A stretch of DNA of 13,323 nt. Origin: an uncultured Clostridia bacterium. Its GTDB lineage: Bacteria > Bacillota > Clostridia > Christensenellales > Borkfalkiaceae. The DNA is taken from assembly GCA_944338265.1 (NCBI GenBank), contig CALVLO010000160.1, positions 1 through 13,323 on the forward strand, read 5' to 3'. The notes below the pieces were generated by a model that searched no databases, had not been told where the DNA came from, and was given only the letters and a program-made list of their open reading frames with translations. Every line of letters starts with the position of its first letter. Positions within the stretch are counted from its first letter, which is position 1. Shown one piece after another: positions 12,309 through 13,323 of the stretch. The position numbers and the translations under genes are program-made.

Positions 12309-13323
12309 TCAACGAGGCGGCGGATCCTCTTCCGAATTTGCGGAACGAATGAGATGTTCGCCGCGGACATCAAGATTGCGGAAACGCTCGTCCTGCATGA
12401 TCGCCGCGCGCTGCAGCGCCGTGCTGCCATACTTCCCGCGCAGCTTCATCACAGCTTCATCCAAACGTTCGGCGCGCGTTTCACGACGGTCCTCCGTAAA
12501 AAATGTAAGCTGCTCGCGCTCGCCCGTAAAATCGCAGACAGTGACGCCGAGCGCGCGGACGGGCTTTCGCCACGGATAGAGCGTGCGAAAGAGCGCAAAC
12601 GCGCACTCCGAGATCCCCTTTGCGCTGCGCGTGGGGACGGCAGGCTTCCCCTGCTTGGCATAATGTTTAAGCTCGTTGTCCACAGCCGTCACCTTGACGG
12701 TTGACGCCCGCCCGAGCCCCTTTTCCGCCACGCGCGCGGCGACACTCTCCGAAAGCATAAGGAGCAGCATCCTCACGTCCTCTTCCGTCGTCAGATCGCG
12801 GTAACTCGTGAGGCTGTTCCCCACGCTCTTAATCTCGCGGCGGGCATCGGCGGAAGCGACTGGATCTTCATCGAGCCCGTTCGCATAATCGTGCAGCACG
12901 CCGCCCCACTTGCCAAGCTCACGCTCGAGCGTCGCTTTCGACGCAAGCGCTATCTCGCCGATGGTAAAGATGCCGAGCGCCGCAAGTTTGCGCTCTGTCG
13001 CCTTGCCGACGTACAACAGATCGGAAGCAGGCAGCCGCCACACCGTCCGCCGATAATTTTCGCGCGTGATCTCGGTGACCGCATCCGGTTTCTTCATATC
13101 CGAAGCGAGCTTGGCAAACACCTTGTTCCAACTCACCCCGACGCTGACGGTAACGCCCACTTCGCGCTTGACCGCCTCGCGGATCTCATCGGCGATGCGC
13201 CGCCCGTCCCCGAAAAGATAGCCGCTCTCCGTCACGTCCAGCCAGCACTCATCGATGCCGAACGGCTCGATGCGGTCGGTATAGCGCGCGTAGATGGCGC
13301 GCACCGTCTTGGAAACGGCAATA
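12309..13323 (-). CDS. dinB: DinB-type DNA polymerase IV (Y family), 5' end beyond the window
   Basis: The visible 337 residues are the C-terminal part of a Y-family translesion polymerase; the frame continues upstream to the right edge without a start, so roughly 80 N-terminal residues with the steric gate are missing from view. Visible features are the palm catalytic segment GIDECWLDVT (D and E of the SIDE-type motif), SVGVSWNKVFAKLASDMKKPD typical of palm/thumb, the helix-hairpin-helix region (LLYVGKATERKLAALGIFTIGEIA), and a little-finger domain beginning about SVGNSLTSYRDL. The DECWLDVT form instead of DEAFLDVT is, to my knowledge, frequent in Clostridia. An internal GTG at 13302-13304 is not the start because conserved sequence (IAVSKTVRAIY) precedes it. 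Codon use matches the GC-rich chromosome, so it lies outside the island. No LexA-type operator can be assessed. Confidence 0.92.
   Translation of the reverse strand, partial: IAVSKTVRAIYARYTDRIEPFGIDECWLDVTESGYLFGDGRRIADEIREAVKREVGVTVSVGVSWNKVFAKLASDMKKPDAVTEITRENYRRTVWRLPASDLLYVGKATERKLAALGIFTIGEIALASKATLERELGKWGGVLHDYANGLDEDPVASADARREIKSVGNSLTSYRDLTTEEDVRMLLLMLSESVAARVAEKGLGRASTVKVTAVDNELKHYAKQGKPAVPTRSAKGISECAFALFRTLYPWRKPVRALGVTVCDFTGEREQLTFFTEDRRETRAERLDEAVMKLRGKYGSTALQRAAIMQDERFRNLDVRGEHLIRSANSEEDPPPR

Noticed and set aside
11910..12430. Several open frames of 70-140 codons across the repeat region on both strands
   Set aside because: They run through palindromes and terminators, are Arg/Ala/Ser-rich low-complexity translations of GC-rich repeats, lack ribosome sites, and some overlap dinB.
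1..13323. CRISPR arrays, restriction-modification genes, retron or prophage structural genes
   Set aside because: No regularly spaced repeats and no such protein families were seen on either strand.

Overview
The window looks like a chromosome segment of a Gram-positive anaerobe of the Bacillota, probably class Clostridia. The reasons are the gene order (HI0933-type flavoprotein, AroH-Cmk, PlsC, IspH), strong AGGAGG-type ribosome binding sites, consensus sigma-A promoters and GC-rich housekeeping genes. Species cannot be read from the sequence. Two GC-rich housekeeping blocks flank an AT-rich island of about 6.2 kb inserted at the 3' end of a tRNA-Trp gene.

Left block (1-5572, all genes on the minus strand). 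Read in the direction of transcription it has proC then rnhA (ATGA overlap), a TVP38/DedA-type membrane protein, an HI0933-family flavoprotein, then a consensus promoter driving an AroH chorismate mutase-cytidylate kinase fusion, plsC (TGATG overlap) and the first 16 codons of ispH (GTGA overlap), which runs off the left edge. The tRNA-Trp gene (5654-5728, plus strand) has its own consensus promoter.

Island (5710-11899). It is bounded by a perfect 19-bp direct repeat made of the tRNA-Trp 3' end. From the left it holds a terminator directly behind the tRNA, a hairpin, an IS3-type single-ORF DDE transposase on the plus strand, and then a minus-strand defence cargo: gajB and gajA (Gabija anti-phage system, a UvrD-type helicase plus an OLD-type ATPase/TOPRIM nuclease), a frameshifted HipA-like kinase toxin, and a Phd/YefM-type antitoxin under a perfect TTGACA-17-TATAAT promoter. 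The right end is non-coding, with paired short direct repeats and a strong terminator. No tyrosine or serine integrase is present, so the element looks degraded or mobilised in trans.

Right block (11881-13323). A duplicated non-coding unit follows: each copy has a tRNA-3'-end-like sequence, an intrinsic terminator (the first is probably the original tRNA-Trp terminator, displaced 6 kb by the insertion) and a GC-rich palindrome. Then comes a minus-strand dinB-type DNA polymerase IV gene whose 5' end lies beyond the right edge.

The main points of interest are the compact integrase-less tRNA-Trp island carrying Gabija beside a Phd-type/HipA-like toxin-antitoxin locus with a broken toxin, and the tandem att-terminator-palindrome units at its right border. 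Gabija itself is a known system; I see no clearly new enzymatic system here.
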